From assembly GCF_036687315.1 (NCBI RefSeq), contig NZ_CP144683.1:2240001-2304000 (forward strand): 64,000 nt of DNA, written 5' to 3'. A program made the translations under genes and the position numbers. Positions 24,456 through 32,839 of this stretch are shown piece after piece. Source of the DNA: Sphingopyxis sp. TUF1. Lineage in GTDB: Bacteria; Pseudomonadota; Alphaproteobacteria; Sphingomonadales; Sphingomonadaceae. The notes beneath the pieces were generated by a model, which ran no database searches, was not told the DNA's origin, and was given only the letters and a program-made list of their open reading frames with translations. How positions within the stretch are numbered: the first letter of the stretch is position 1; each line of letters opens with the position of its first letter.

Positions 24456-27400
24456 TCAGCGCGCGGCGCGGCCGGCCGCCTGTCCCTGCTGCGCCGTCTG
24501 CGTCCCGCGAAGCAGCGGCTGCGCGCCGTCGCCGATGATCGCGAACCCCGCCCAATAATAGGGGTGCGACGTCTGTTGATCGTCCATCAGCTTGAGCTGG
24601 GTGTTCCACAGCGCATCGGCGACGCTGGCGCCGGTATCGGCAGCGAACAGTCCGCCGATCAGCCGCGTCGTCGCGTTGAAATCGTCGGGGGCTGGCCAGT
24701 GGCTCGCGATCACCGAACGGCCGCCGGCGCCGATGAAGCTTCGCACCAGCCCGTCGAGCGCGTTGCCGCCGCCCGAAAGCCCGGCCTCCCGTGTCGCGGC
24801 GACGCTCGCGGCGCCCGCGGTGTCGCACGCCGACAGGATGACGAGGTCGGCATCGATCTTGAGGTCGAAAATTTCCTGAAAGGTCAGCAGGCCGTCCGAA
24901 TCCTGCCCGCCGAATGAAGTCACGAGCGCCGGGCGCGCGGGGCAGGCGGGGCGCGGCGCGGTGACAAGGCCGTGCGTCGCAAAATGAATGATGCGATAAT
25001 CGGCGAGGTCGGCGCGGGTCTTGACCGCAGTATCGGTGAAGGCGCCGCCGGTAAGCAAGGCGCCCGATGCGCCGCCCATTGCGTTGCGCGCGGTGACTAG
25101 TTCGTCGGCGGAGATCGGCCGCGCCCATTGCGAGGCGTCCCACAGGCAGTCGCTGTCCATGCCGCCCGCCGTGCCCCCACCCACCGAACCACGCGTGCCG
25201 AGCGGCGCGTTTTCGCCGAGGCCGAAATATTGGTTCGCCGCTTTCGAGGGCGCCGCTTGCCGCGCATTGCGGAAGGCGAGCGCCGAAACGGCGGTGCTGG
25301 GGCGGCTCGCGCGGCCAAGCCAGGCGATCTGGCGCATATCGAACGGATCGGCGTCGGGGTCGAGCACGCGCTGTTCATAAGCGGCGATGCCCGTATCGGC
25401 GGTGATGAGCAGGTTTACCGGCAGCCGCAGCATCGCGCCGTCGGGCTCGAAGATCAGGTGCGGCACGGCGGGCAACCGCGTGGCAACGGGGCCGAACAGC
25501 TGGCCATAAAGGCGATACGCCGCCGCGGCGTCGAACGGATAGGTAACGCGGCGGCCGTTCTCGACAACCGAGATCGTCGAGCGGATCGTGTCGACCACGC
25601 TTTCGAGCGCGGCGGCGCTGATGTCCGATTTCCACAGCTGCGCATTGCCCGGCTCAACGAGCATCGCATAAACGCCATCGCCGACGACGAGCATCTTCAG
25701 ATAGGCTTCGTCGGCGCGCAGCACCGCCTGCAGTTCGGCGAGATCGAGCTTGCCCGGCGCGACGACGCGATATTGCGGAAAGGCCGACAGGCTGGCGATG
25801 GTTTCAGCCTGCTGGAACGCCAGATTGTCGAGCTGGGTGTCGATGTCGGCGCGCAGCGCGACGATTTCCGCCGATTGCGGCAGCTGAGCAAGCCGCGCGT
25901 CCTCGATCCGCGCGCGTTCGATGTCTCGGTTCAGCGTTGTCGCCTGCCGGAACAGGCGTGCGCCATCGTCGCTGCCGCTCGACAATTCACGCGCGAGCAC
26001 GGCCTGCGTATCGGCAACGCCGGGGCGGATCTGAAGCTGGCTGGCGACGAAGAAATCCTGAACCGCGGCGGGATCGCTGGCGGCGCGCGTGGCGAGCAGC
26101 CGGTAATAGGGCGCCATCATGTTGGCCATGCCCGCGGTCGAGCGTTGCGTGTCGGCGAGCGCGGTCACGACTTCGCGATAAATGCCCATCGCCTTGTCGT
26201 CCTGTCCCTGCCGGGTCAGGAAGGCGGCATAGCGCGCGCGCGCCGAGGCAAGCGCGTTGGTTTCGGGATATTCGACCGCGAGCAGATTGACCGATTCAAG
26301 GAAGCGTGCATCGGCGGCGCCCGTATCGCCCAGCGCTTCCTCCGCCAGCGCCAGTTCGCCGAGCATCTGCGAGCGTAGGCGGATGATCGAGGTGACGCGG
26401 CCTTCGCGCACTGCAAGTGCGTCGCTCAGCCCCCTGCTCTGCGCGGTTTTGGCTGCAGCGGCATTGCCGCGGAGCCGCTCGACGGTGCCGAGCAGATGGA
26501 TCGCCTGCGCGTCGATGATCTGCGCGCGCTCGATCGGCGACAGCCGTTCGCGGTCGCCTGCCTGGACCAGCCGGGCGTTGTCGCCGCTGTTGACCCCGGC
26601 AACGATCGCGGGCGCCAGTGTCACCGCGCCTTCGGTGACCGTCACGCCGGTCGCAAGCGGCGGGATAGGCGTTTGCAGCCGCGTCGCGGCGGCATCGAAA
26701 TCGCGCTGGTTGAGCGCGTGGATCGTGCGGAAATTGCGGCGAAGGCGCAGTTGGACGGGATCGCTCGTTGGGACCGCCTCGACTTCCGTAAACAGCCGCT
26801 CGGCTTCGGCAAACTCGCCGAGGTTCGATCGTTGCAGCGCGCGGTTGAGCGTGAATTCACTGGCATCGATGCCTGCGGCCGCCTGTTCCTCGAGCGCGCG
26901 GCGCGACAGCGCGTCGAAAAATTCGGCGGCCTCGGCATAATCGCCGCTGTGGTTGCGGCGGTATCCTTCGGCCAGTGCCTTGTCGATGTCGATCGCGCCC
27001 GCCAGCGTGCGGGCAAAGCCGTCGTTGCCGCCTACCGACGTCGTCGCGACGCGGATTACGCCGGGCACGACGCGGCGCTGGCGCACCGATTCAAGCGCGA
27101 TGTCGAGCGCGTCGGCATAGGCCTCGAACCCTTCGGCGGCGTAGACGTTCGCGCCGTCGGCATCGATCCGCGTCATCCACGCGACATCGCTGCCGCGAAC
27201 CGTGCAGCGCCCGTCAGGGGCGCAGGTCAGCCGATCGGCGCGCGCGCGGTCGATGCGCACGCGCGCATCGTCGGCGTCCGTGCGCAGAACGCGAATAGTG
27301 CCGACGGGCTGGCTTGCGTCGCGGCATACAACCGTCCAGGCGCGGTCAAACATGCCCTGGACCACCGCGTCGCGTACCGTCGCCTGCACTTCGCATAATG

Positions 27401-27530
27401 AGCCGCCCTCGGACCCGATCGAAAAACGGTCGCGCAGCGTCGGGTCGTCGCTCTGCGCAAGCGCGCTTCCCGGTGCCGTCAGGAAGAGCGCCGCCAGAGC
27501 GGGCACCCAGCGCGAAACTCGAACGGCCAT
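24456..27530 (-). CDS. Secreted TPR-CHAT domain protein (caspase-like)
   Basis: A 1024-residue protein with a signal peptide (MAVRVSRWVPALAALF... ending ALAQ), a long helical repeat region of TPR type (about residues 170-560), and a C-terminal CHAT protease domain. The caspase-clan catalytic dyad is visible: H853 in FATHG and C902 in LSACDTAG. The family endings ASHWPAPD and PYYWAGFAIIG are also present. Export implies action in the periplasm or at the surface, possibly on the co-encoded exoprotein. ATG 27530 is chosen because GGGGGA precedes it and it yields the signal peptide. It is the first gene of the cluster. Confidence 0.9.
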   Translation of the reverse strand: MAVRVSRWVPALAALFLTAPGSALAQSDDPTLRDRFSIGSEGGSLCEVQATVRDAVVQGMFDRAWTVVCRDASQPVGTIRVLRTDADDARVRIDRARADRLTCAPDGRCTVRGSDVAWMTRIDADGANVYAAEGFEAYADALDIALESVRQRRVVPGVIRVATTSVGGNDGFARTLAGAIDIDKALAEGYRRNHSGDYAEAAEFFDALSRRALEEQAAAGIDASEFTLNRALQRSNLGEFAEAERLFTEVEAVPTSDPVQLRLRRNFRTIHALNQRDFDAAATRLQTPIPPLATGVTVTEGAVTLAPAIVAGVNSGDNARLVQAGDRERLSPIERAQIIDAQAIHLLGTVERLRGNAAAAKTAQSRGLSDALAVREGRVTSIIRLRSQMLGELALAEEALGDTGAADARFLESVNLLAVEYPETNALASARARYAAFLTRQGQDDKAMGIYREVVTALADTQRSTAGMANMMAPYYRLLATRAASDPAAVQDFFVASQLQIRPGVADTQAVLARELSSGSDDGARLFRQATTLNRDIERARIEDARLAQLPQSAEIVALRADIDTQLDNLAFQQAETIASLSAFPQYRVVAPGKLDLAELQAVLRADEAYLKMLVVGDGVYAMLVEPGNAQLWKSDISAAALESVVDTIRSTISVVENGRRVTYPFDAAAAYRLYGQLFGPVATRLPAVPHLIFEPDGAMLRLPVNLLITADTGIAAYEQRVLDPDADPFDMRQIAWLGRASRPSTAVSALAFRNARQAAPSKAANQYFGLGENAPLGTRGSVGGGTAGGMDSDCLWDASQWARPISADELVTARNAMGGASGALLTGGAFTDTAVKTRADLADYRIIHFATHGLVTAPRPACPARPALVTSFGGQDSDGLLTFQEIFDLKIDADLVILSACDTAGAASVAATREAGLSGGGNALDGLVRSFIGAGGRSVIASHWPAPDDFNATTRLIGGLFAADTGASVADALWNTQLKLMDDQQTSHPYYWAGFAIIGDGAQPLLRGTQTAQQGQAAGRAAR

Positions 27531-27734
27531 CACAATCCCCCAAAACACAGGCTCAAGACACCGTCCCGAGCAATGCCGGCGCGGCGCGAATATCATTGCT
27601 GTGGTGCGACCCATTCCCTGCCAAGGACCCTAACCCCTTCGTAAGCGAAAGGGAAGTGATCTGCCGCACAGCCTGCTTGCGCCGGGCGGGCGGGCCACCT
27701 ATCTGCAAGACGAGGCTTAACCGGCGAGGATATG

Positions 27735-28061
27735 ATGAGCGCATTCGACGATCGTGAACGGGCATTCGAAACGAAATTCGCACGCGACCAGGAGGTGCAG
27801 TTCCGCATCACCGCGCGCCGCAACCGTCTGCTCGGTGAATGGGCGGCCGAACGCATGGGGCTGACGCCCGAAGAGACTGACGCCTATGCCAAGGCCGTCG
27901 TGCAGGCCGATTTCGAAGAAGCGGGCGACGAGGATGTCATCCGCAAGCTTGCGGGTGACCTGACGGCCGCAAACGTCGAGATCAGCGATGCCGAAATCCG
28001 CGCCATGCTGAACGACAAGGCGGCCGAAGCACGCCGCCAGTTCATCGACAGCGAGAATTGA
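27735..28061 (+). CDS. ATPase-inhibitor zeta subunit (DUF1476)
   Basis: A 108-residue DUF1476 protein. In Paracoccus and relatives this family is the zeta subunit that binds F1-ATPase and blocks ATP hydrolysis. The family start MSAFDDRERAFETKFA, the helix LLGEWAAERMGLT, and the later AGDEDVIRKLAGDL are seen. Two adjacent ATGs exist (27732 and 27735); the second has better spacing from GAGG. It forms a plus-strand run with bolA and the glutaredoxin gene. Confidence 0.92.
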   Translation: MSAFDDRERAFETKFARDQEVQFRITARRNRLLGEWAAERMGLTPEETDAYAKAVVQADFEEAGDEDVIRKLAGDLTAANVEISDAEIRAMLNDKAAEARRQFIDSEN

Positions 28062-28071
28062 GGCCGGCGCG

Positions 28072-28305
28072 ATGGGAATGCGCGAGGGCGATTTGAAGGC
28101 GATGATCGAGGCGGCGTTTCCGGGCGCCGCGGTGACGATCACCGATCTCGCCGGCGACAATGATCATTATGCCGCGCATGTCGTCAGCGAATCCTTTCGC
28201 GGAATGACCCGCGTCGCGCAGCATAAGGCGGTATACGCCGCGCTTGGCGGACGCATGGGGGGCGAACTTCACGCCTTGCAATTGACGACCGGCGTTCCTT
28301 CATAG
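28072..28305 (+). CDS. BolA/IbaG family protein
   Basis: A 77-residue BolA-family protein. BolA proteins bind monothiol glutaredoxins to share a [2Fe-2S] cluster. The conserved fold marks are seen: DLAGDNDHYAAHVVSESFRG, then the QHKAVYAALGGRMGGELHALQL end. The adjacent Grx4 gene is the classical partner. ATG 28078 is an alternative start. Confidence 0.92.
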   Translation: MGMREGDLKAMIEAAFPGAAVTITDLAGDNDHYAAHVVSESFRGMTRVAQHKAVYAALGGRMGGELHALQLTTGVPS

Positions 28306-28354
28306 GGGCGAGACACGCAATTTTTTCGGCGCCCCGCGCCCCCGGAGACTGACG

Positions 28355-28681
28355 ATGAGCGACCCCGCTACCCACGACCGCATTTCCAAGATGGTCGCCG
28401 ACCACCCCGTGCTGCTGTTCATGAAGGGCACGCCGCTGTTCCCGCAGTGTGGTTTTTCGTCGCGCGCGATCGCGATGCTCGACCGGCTGGGGGTCGAATA
28501 TGAAACGGTCGATGTGCTGCAGGACATGGAAATCCGCCAGGGCATCAAGGAATTTTCGGACTGGCCGACGATCCCCCAGCTCTATGTGAAAGGCGAATTC
28601 GTCGGCGGGTCCGACATTATGATGGAAATGTGGGAAGCCGGCGAGCTTCACACGCTGATGAATGGCATTCCGACCCGTTGA
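28355..28681 (+). CDS. grxD: Monothiol glutaredoxin, Grx4 family
   Basis: A 108-residue single-domain monothiol glutaredoxin with the CGFS active site (FPQCGFSSRA), MKGTPLFP, the WPTIPQLYV glutathione-binding segment and GGSDIM. Such proteins carry or transfer [2Fe-2S] clusters, usually with BolA, encoded immediately upstream. The start ATG follows GGAG. Confidence 0.95.
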   Translation: MSDPATHDRISKMVADHPVLLFMKGTPLFPQCGFSSRAIAMLDRLGVEYETVDVLQDMEIRQGIKEFSDWPTIPQLYVKGEFVGGSDIMMEMWEAGELHTLMNGIPTR

Positions 28682-28865
28682 CAATGCGCGGGCGAAAGAA
28701 CCGCGCGACACCGACCAGATCGCTTGAGGGAACGGCCCGCTGTCCGGAAAGCCCGCGGCGCGCAGAAGCTCGTGATTCACGCATATCGCCTGATAGGAAG
28801 GGTTTAACTCGCTCGGGGTTGTCGGCGCATTGACAACGAAGGACAATGTCGGCACCGAGACTGTC

Positions 28866-29888
28866 ATGGCTCGGCGAGAAAAGCGTGCAACGATCATCGA
28901 CGTCGCCAAGCTGGCGTCAGTGTCGCCCAAAAGCGTGTCGCGCGTCTTTAACAACGAGCCGCATATTACGCCCGCGCTGCGCAAAAAGGTGCTCAAGGCA
29001 GCCAAGGAGCTCAATTATCATCCCAATGTCCTCGCGCAGGGGCTGGTGCGTCGTCAATCCTACCTGATTGGCCTGATCTATGAAAAGCCGAGCCCCAGCT
29101 ATGTCGTCGAGCTGCAACGCGGCGCGCTCGAACGGCTGCACGGCGAACGTTACCGCCTGATCGTGCTGCCCGTGGAATCGGTGATGGACCGCCCGAGCGA
29201 AGTCGTAGGCCTGGTCCGCTCCGCCGCCCTGGACGGCGTCATCCTCGCGCCGCCCGCGTCCGACCATCCCGATATTATCGCGGGGCTTACCGATGCCCAT
29301 ATTCCCTTCGCCCGCATCGCACCCCAATCATTGCTGGATGGCGGGCTGGCGACGGGGATGGACGATATCGCGGCCGCGCGCGAAATTGCTGAACTGGTCA
29401 TCGGCCTCGGCCACCGGACCATCGCGATCATCATGGGCGACCCCGTCCATGCGGCCAGCGGCCAGCGCTTGATCGGCTATCACCAGGCGTTCGGCCGCCA
29501 TGACCTGCCTCGCCAGCCCGAATTGGTCGAGACGGGCGATTTCAGCTTTGAATCGGGATATGAAGCGACGAAGCGGCTGCTGTCGCGCAAGCTGCGGCCT
29601 ACCGCAATTTTGGCGCAGAATGATGATATGGCGGTGGGGGCGATGTCGGCGGCGCGCGAACTCGGGTTCGACGTACCCGCCGATCTGACCGTCGTTGGGT
29701 TTGACGATTCCGAAATCGCCCGCGTGGTGTGGCCGCGCCTCACGACCATCCAGCAGCCGATCGTCGAAATGGCGAAAACCGCGGCCGACATGCTGCTGCG
29801 CGATCTGGCGGGCGAAGAGCCCGGCCCGATGGTCATTCATTCGCATAAGCTGGTCGAACGGCTCAGCGCCGCACCGCCGCCGGCCTAG
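28866..29888 (+). CDS. LacI-family transcriptional regulator
   Basis: A 340-residue LacI/GalR regulator. The N-terminal helix-turn-helix and hinge (IIDVAKLASVSPKSVSRVFN, then LNYHPNVLAQGL) precede a periplasmic-binding-protein-like effector domain (LIGLIYEKPSPSYV, GHRTIAIIMGD, AILAQNDDMAVGA, VVGFDDSEIAR). ATG 28866 (MARREKRAT) puts the HTH at its usual distance. A TTG at 28830 is possible. TTGACAACG just upstream, at 28829-28837, resembles half of the operator sites found before the GH3 gene, so autoregulation is plausible. It probably controls the adjacent sugar locus. Confidence 0.92.
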   Translation: MARREKRATIIDVAKLASVSPKSVSRVFNNEPHITPALRKKVLKAAKELNYHPNVLAQGLVRRQSYLIGLIYEKPSPSYVVELQRGALERLHGERYRLIVLPVESVMDRPSEVVGLVRSAALDGVILAPPASDHPDIIAGLTDAHIPFARIAPQSLLDGGLATGMDDIAAAREIAELVIGLGHRTIAIIMGDPVHAASGQRLIGYHQAFGRHDLPRQPELVETGDFSFESGYEATKRLLSRKLRPTAILAQNDDMAVGAMSAARELGFDVPADLTVVGFDDSEIARVVWPRLTTIQQPIVEMAKTAADMLLRDLAGEEPGPMVIHSHKLVERLSAAPPPA

Positions 29889-29899
29889 GCACGACAGCT

Positions 29900-31162
29900 G
29901 TGGTCGCGCGCGGGGAGAGGTTCAGCTATGCCGCCGGCGACACGGGGTTCAACCTGATATGGGCGTCGATCGAGCTTTATCTTCTCTATTTCTACATCGA
30001 GGTGCTGGCGTTGCCGCTTGAGATCGCGTCGGGCGTCTTTCTGGTCGGGGCGGCGCTCGACTGGCTCGCCGACCCGGTCATAGGCGCGGTGGCCGATCGG
30101 GCGTCGACGCGAGCGCCCTTGCGCGCCTGGGTGCTGTTTGGCGGTCCGGCCGCGGGCATCGCCCTCGCGCTCGCCTTTGCCCAGCCGGCGCTAATCGGAA
30201 ACTGGCTGACGGCCTACGTCGTCGCGACCCATTTGCTGCTGCGGCTCTGCTATAGCCTGGGGAATATTCCCTATGCGGCGCTAACGGCGCGTTTGACCGA
30301 CGATGCCGAGGAACATGTCCGGTTGACGGGGCTGCGGATGCAGGGCGCCGCGCTCGGCGGAATATTGGCAGCGATTGTTTACGCCAACGTGCCTGCGGGC
30401 GAGGGGCCGCAGCGATTCTGGACGGGCGCGATGATCCTCGGTTTCGCAGCCCAGCCCTTTTTGCTCCTCACTTTCCTTGGCGTGAGAGAGCGGATTGTGC
30501 CGTCGCGCGACATTGCCGATATCCGTCCCTTTGGCCAGATCCGTGCCTATGGGATGCTGTTGTCGCAATCGGCGGCGCTGCGCCGCCTGATGGTCGTTAT
30601 CGTGACTGCGGGGCTCAGCGTGACGATGCTCAGTAAAACCCTGCTTTTCCTGTTCGCCGAACTCGGCCATGCCGAGCTGGGTTATCGCGCCGCCATTGCC
30701 CCCTCGCTCGCCTTGCTCGTCAGCATTCCCGCGTGGGTCTGGATCGAGAAGAAATGGGGAAGGGTGCCGACCTTGTGGGTTGCGCTGGCGATGAACGCCT
30801 TGGCCCTTGTCATGGCGTGGCTGCTCTATCCCGGGCTTGTCCCCGTCGCGATTTTGTTTGTCGTTGCGATTGTCGCCAGTTGCGGAATGTCGGTCATGTT
30901 CTGGTCGCTCGTCCCTGCGGTGATCCAGGACGTCGAGGCAGCGCGCGATGGGGGGTGCGCAGTGCGGATTTACGCGCTGGCGACGACGGCGCGCAAATTG
31001 GGTCAGGCGCTCGCGCCGCAGATCATCACCCTTAGCCTGGCGTTCAGTGCCAACCGCTCGGTCATGCCCGCACTCGTCGGATCCGCCGTGTGTGCGCTTG
31101 CGGTCGGCCTGTTATACCGCCCCGTGGAACGCACCCCCTCGCTCGGGCAAGCTTCCCTCTAG
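29900..31162 (+). CDS. GPH-type sugar:cation symporter (MFS)
   Basis: A 420-residue membrane transporter with about twelve hydrophobic helices. The N-terminal DTGFNLIWASIELYLLYFY and the signature LDWLADPVIGAVADRASTR resemble the glycoside-pentoside-hexuronide family, and SLGNIPYAALTARLTDD supports this. The start is GTG 29900, eleven bases after the lacI stop, so the two are likely co-transcribed. It would import an oligosaccharide or monosaccharide released by the GH3 enzyme. Its stop codon overlaps that of the convergent halogenase within the tetramer CTAG (31159-31162). Confidence 0.85.
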   Translation: MVARGERFSYAAGDTGFNLIWASIELYLLYFYIEVLALPLEIASGVFLVGAALDWLADPVIGAVADRASTRAPLRAWVLFGGPAAGIALALAFAQPALIGNWLTAYVVATHLLLRLCYSLGNIPYAALTARLTDDAEEHVRLTGLRMQGAALGGILAAIVYANVPAGEGPQRFWTGAMILGFAAQPFLLLTFLGVRERIVPSRDIADIRPFGQIRAYGMLLSQSAALRRLMVVIVTAGLSVTMLSKTLLFLFAELGHAELGYRAAIAPSLALLVSIPAWVWIEKKWGRVPTLWVALAMNALALVMAWLLYPGLVPVAILFVVAIVASCGMSVMFWSLVPAVIQDVEAARDGGCAVRIYALATTARKLGQALAPQIITLSLAFSANRSVMPALVGSAVCALAVGLLYRPVERTPSLGQASL

Positions 31163-32751
31163 CGTCCGGCCCATCCTGCGCCGACCCCGAAGTTGGGGCG
31201 GCGGTTTTCGCTGGGATCGAGCAGGCGGTCCAGAATGGCGTCGTGCGAGGGCGCGGCGGTCCGAAATTGTTGCAGGGCCTGTCGCATTTGACCGATAACG
31301 CCGCGCACATCGTCGAACGGTGCGACATCGACGAGCGGATCGATGGCGGCGGGGCGCAGGCCCATGCCGCAGGCGACATAGAACCAGCTGATGTCGGCAA
31401 ATAATTCCCGGCGCTTTGACGTGATGCGTCCTGTCGCCTCAAACAACGCCATTTTTTCGCGCAGGCTTTCGGGAAGGGCAAGCGTGCGAACATGGTCCCA
31501 AAAGGGTTCGCCATGGCGCCGGTTGGGATAATAATGGAGCAGCAGGAAATCGCGGATATGCGCATATTCTATCTCGACTTCGCGATTATAGGCATCGATC
31601 AGGGTCGGATCGAACGAGATGTCGGGAAAATAGTCGAGCAGACGGTTGAGGCCGGTGTGGATCAGATGAATACTAGTTGATTCAAGCGGCTCGAGAAAGC
31701 CCGCCGATAGCCCGATCGCCAGACAATTGCCGATCCATGCGCGCTTTCGGTGACCCGCCGTGAAACGCAGAAAGCGCGGCGCGTCGTCCGCGGGTCTGTC
31801 GAGTCCTGCCAAAAATTCGTCCGCAGCGGCCTGATCGTCGATGAAATCGCTGCAATAGACCAGCCCGTTCCCGACGCGGCTCTGCAGCGGGATACGCCAT
31901 TGCCAGCCCGCGGATTTGGCCGTCGATACCGTATAGGGGGCGCGTCCCGGCTGCACCGCGGTGGGTGCGGCAACTGCGCGGTCGCAGGGCAGCCAATGGC
32001 GCCAATCGATATAGCCCGACCCCAGGGTTTCTTCGATCAACAGGGCACGAAAGCCCGAGCAATCGATATAGAAATCGGCCGATAGGCTATCGCCATCATC
32101 GAAATATATCGCGTCGATGCGGTCATTCGCGCCGCGTTGCGCACGGGTGATTTTACGGTCGAGACGAGCGACGCCTGCCGCTTCGGCATGGTCGCGTAAA
32201 AAGGCCGCGACAAGGCCGGCGTCGAAATGGAGCGCATAAGCGACCCCCGCGCCAGGCCATTTGCCATTGGGCGACGGAAAGGCGAACTTATGGTCTTCGG
32301 CCAGCGCGGCCGACGGGCATAGATCGGCCAGCCTTTCATCATGGCCCTCCGCAAGATTTTTCCAATAATAATGATGGAAAGGACGTTGGTTGATCGTCAT
32401 CCCCAAATTGCCGAACGGATGCCAATATTCATGGCCGGGCTCCAACCAGTCGCGAAACCGGATGCCCAGTTTGAAGGTCGCCTGACAGCGGCGGATGAAG
32501 TCGACCTCGTCGGCGCCAATGTTACGCAGAAATTCAAAAATTGGCGGAATTGTCGCCTCGCCAACGCCGACAGTCGGAATGCTCGACGATTCGACCAGCG
32601 TGATCGCACAGCCGCTGCCGCGCAATATGCTGGCCAGCAACGCTGCCGCAGACCACCCGGCAGTCCCACCGCCAATAATACAGATCGATCGCAACGGCGC
32701 GCGCGACGGCGCGGCGCCGTGCGATGGTTTGCGGCCTTCCCCCTCTGCCAT
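31159..32751 (-). CDS. Flavin-dependent halogenase (tryptophan-halogenase family)
   Basis: A 530-residue FADH2-dependent halogenase homologue. GGGTAGW (27-33) binds flavin. K94 in ATFKLGIRF matches the catalytic lysine that holds the haloamine. WQWRIP (283-288) is the halogenase hallmark that excludes monooxygenase activity. E357 in LEPLESTS matches the catalytic glutamate. No flavin reductase or biosynthetic genes are nearby. Instead it lies downstream of a TonB receptor in a sugar locus, as is seen for many such genes in Caulobacter, Xanthomonas and sphingomonads. The natural substrate is unknown. An 88-bp gap with a terminator separates it from the receptor. Confidence 0.9.
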   Translation of the reverse strand: MAEGEGRKPSHGAAPSRAPLRSICIIGGGTAGWSAAALLASILRGSGCAITLVESSSIPTVGVGEATIPPIFEFLRNIGADEVDFIRRCQATFKLGIRFRDWLEPGHEYWHPFGNLGMTINQRPFHHYYWKNLAEGHDERLADLCPSAALAEDHKFAFPSPNGKWPGAGVAYALHFDAGLVAAFLRDHAEAAGVARLDRKITRAQRGANDRIDAIYFDDGDSLSADFYIDCSGFRALLIEETLGSGYIDWRHWLPCDRAVAAPTAVQPGRAPYTVSTAKSAGWQWRIPLQSRVGNGLVYCSDFIDDQAAADEFLAGLDRPADDAPRFLRFTAGHRKRAWIGNCLAIGLSAGFLEPLESTSIHLIHTGLNRLLDYFPDISFDPTLIDAYNREVEIEYAHIRDFLLLHYYPNRRHGEPFWDHVRTLALPESLREKMALFEATGRITSKRRELFADISWFYVACGMGLRPAAIDPLVDVAPFDDVRGVIGQMRQALQQFRTAAPSHDAILDRLLDPSENRRPNFGVGAGWAGR

Positions 32752-32784
32752 CGGCGGACCTCCTTCATGCTTTTCAGGGAGCAG

Positions 32785-32820
32785 AAAAACGTAGCGGCCC
32801 TTCGCGAAAAGGACCGCTAC
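32785..32820 (-). terminator. Rho-independent terminator after the TonB receptor
   Basis: On the minus strand GTAGCGGTCCTT pairs with AAGGGCCGCTAC (one mismatch, 6-base loop) and is followed by GTTTTTC. It lies 20 bp beyond the receptor stop and 34 bp before the halogenase start, so it would end or attenuate transcription between the two. Confidence 0.7.
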
Positions 32821-32839
32821 GCGAGGGGGAGAACTGACG

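Noticed and set aside
31159..32751. Naming the halogenase prnA/rebH and calling a secondary-metabolite cluster
   Set aside because: The catalytic motifs fit the superfamily, but no biosynthetic genes or flavin reductase accompany it, so a specific substrate name would be unfounded.
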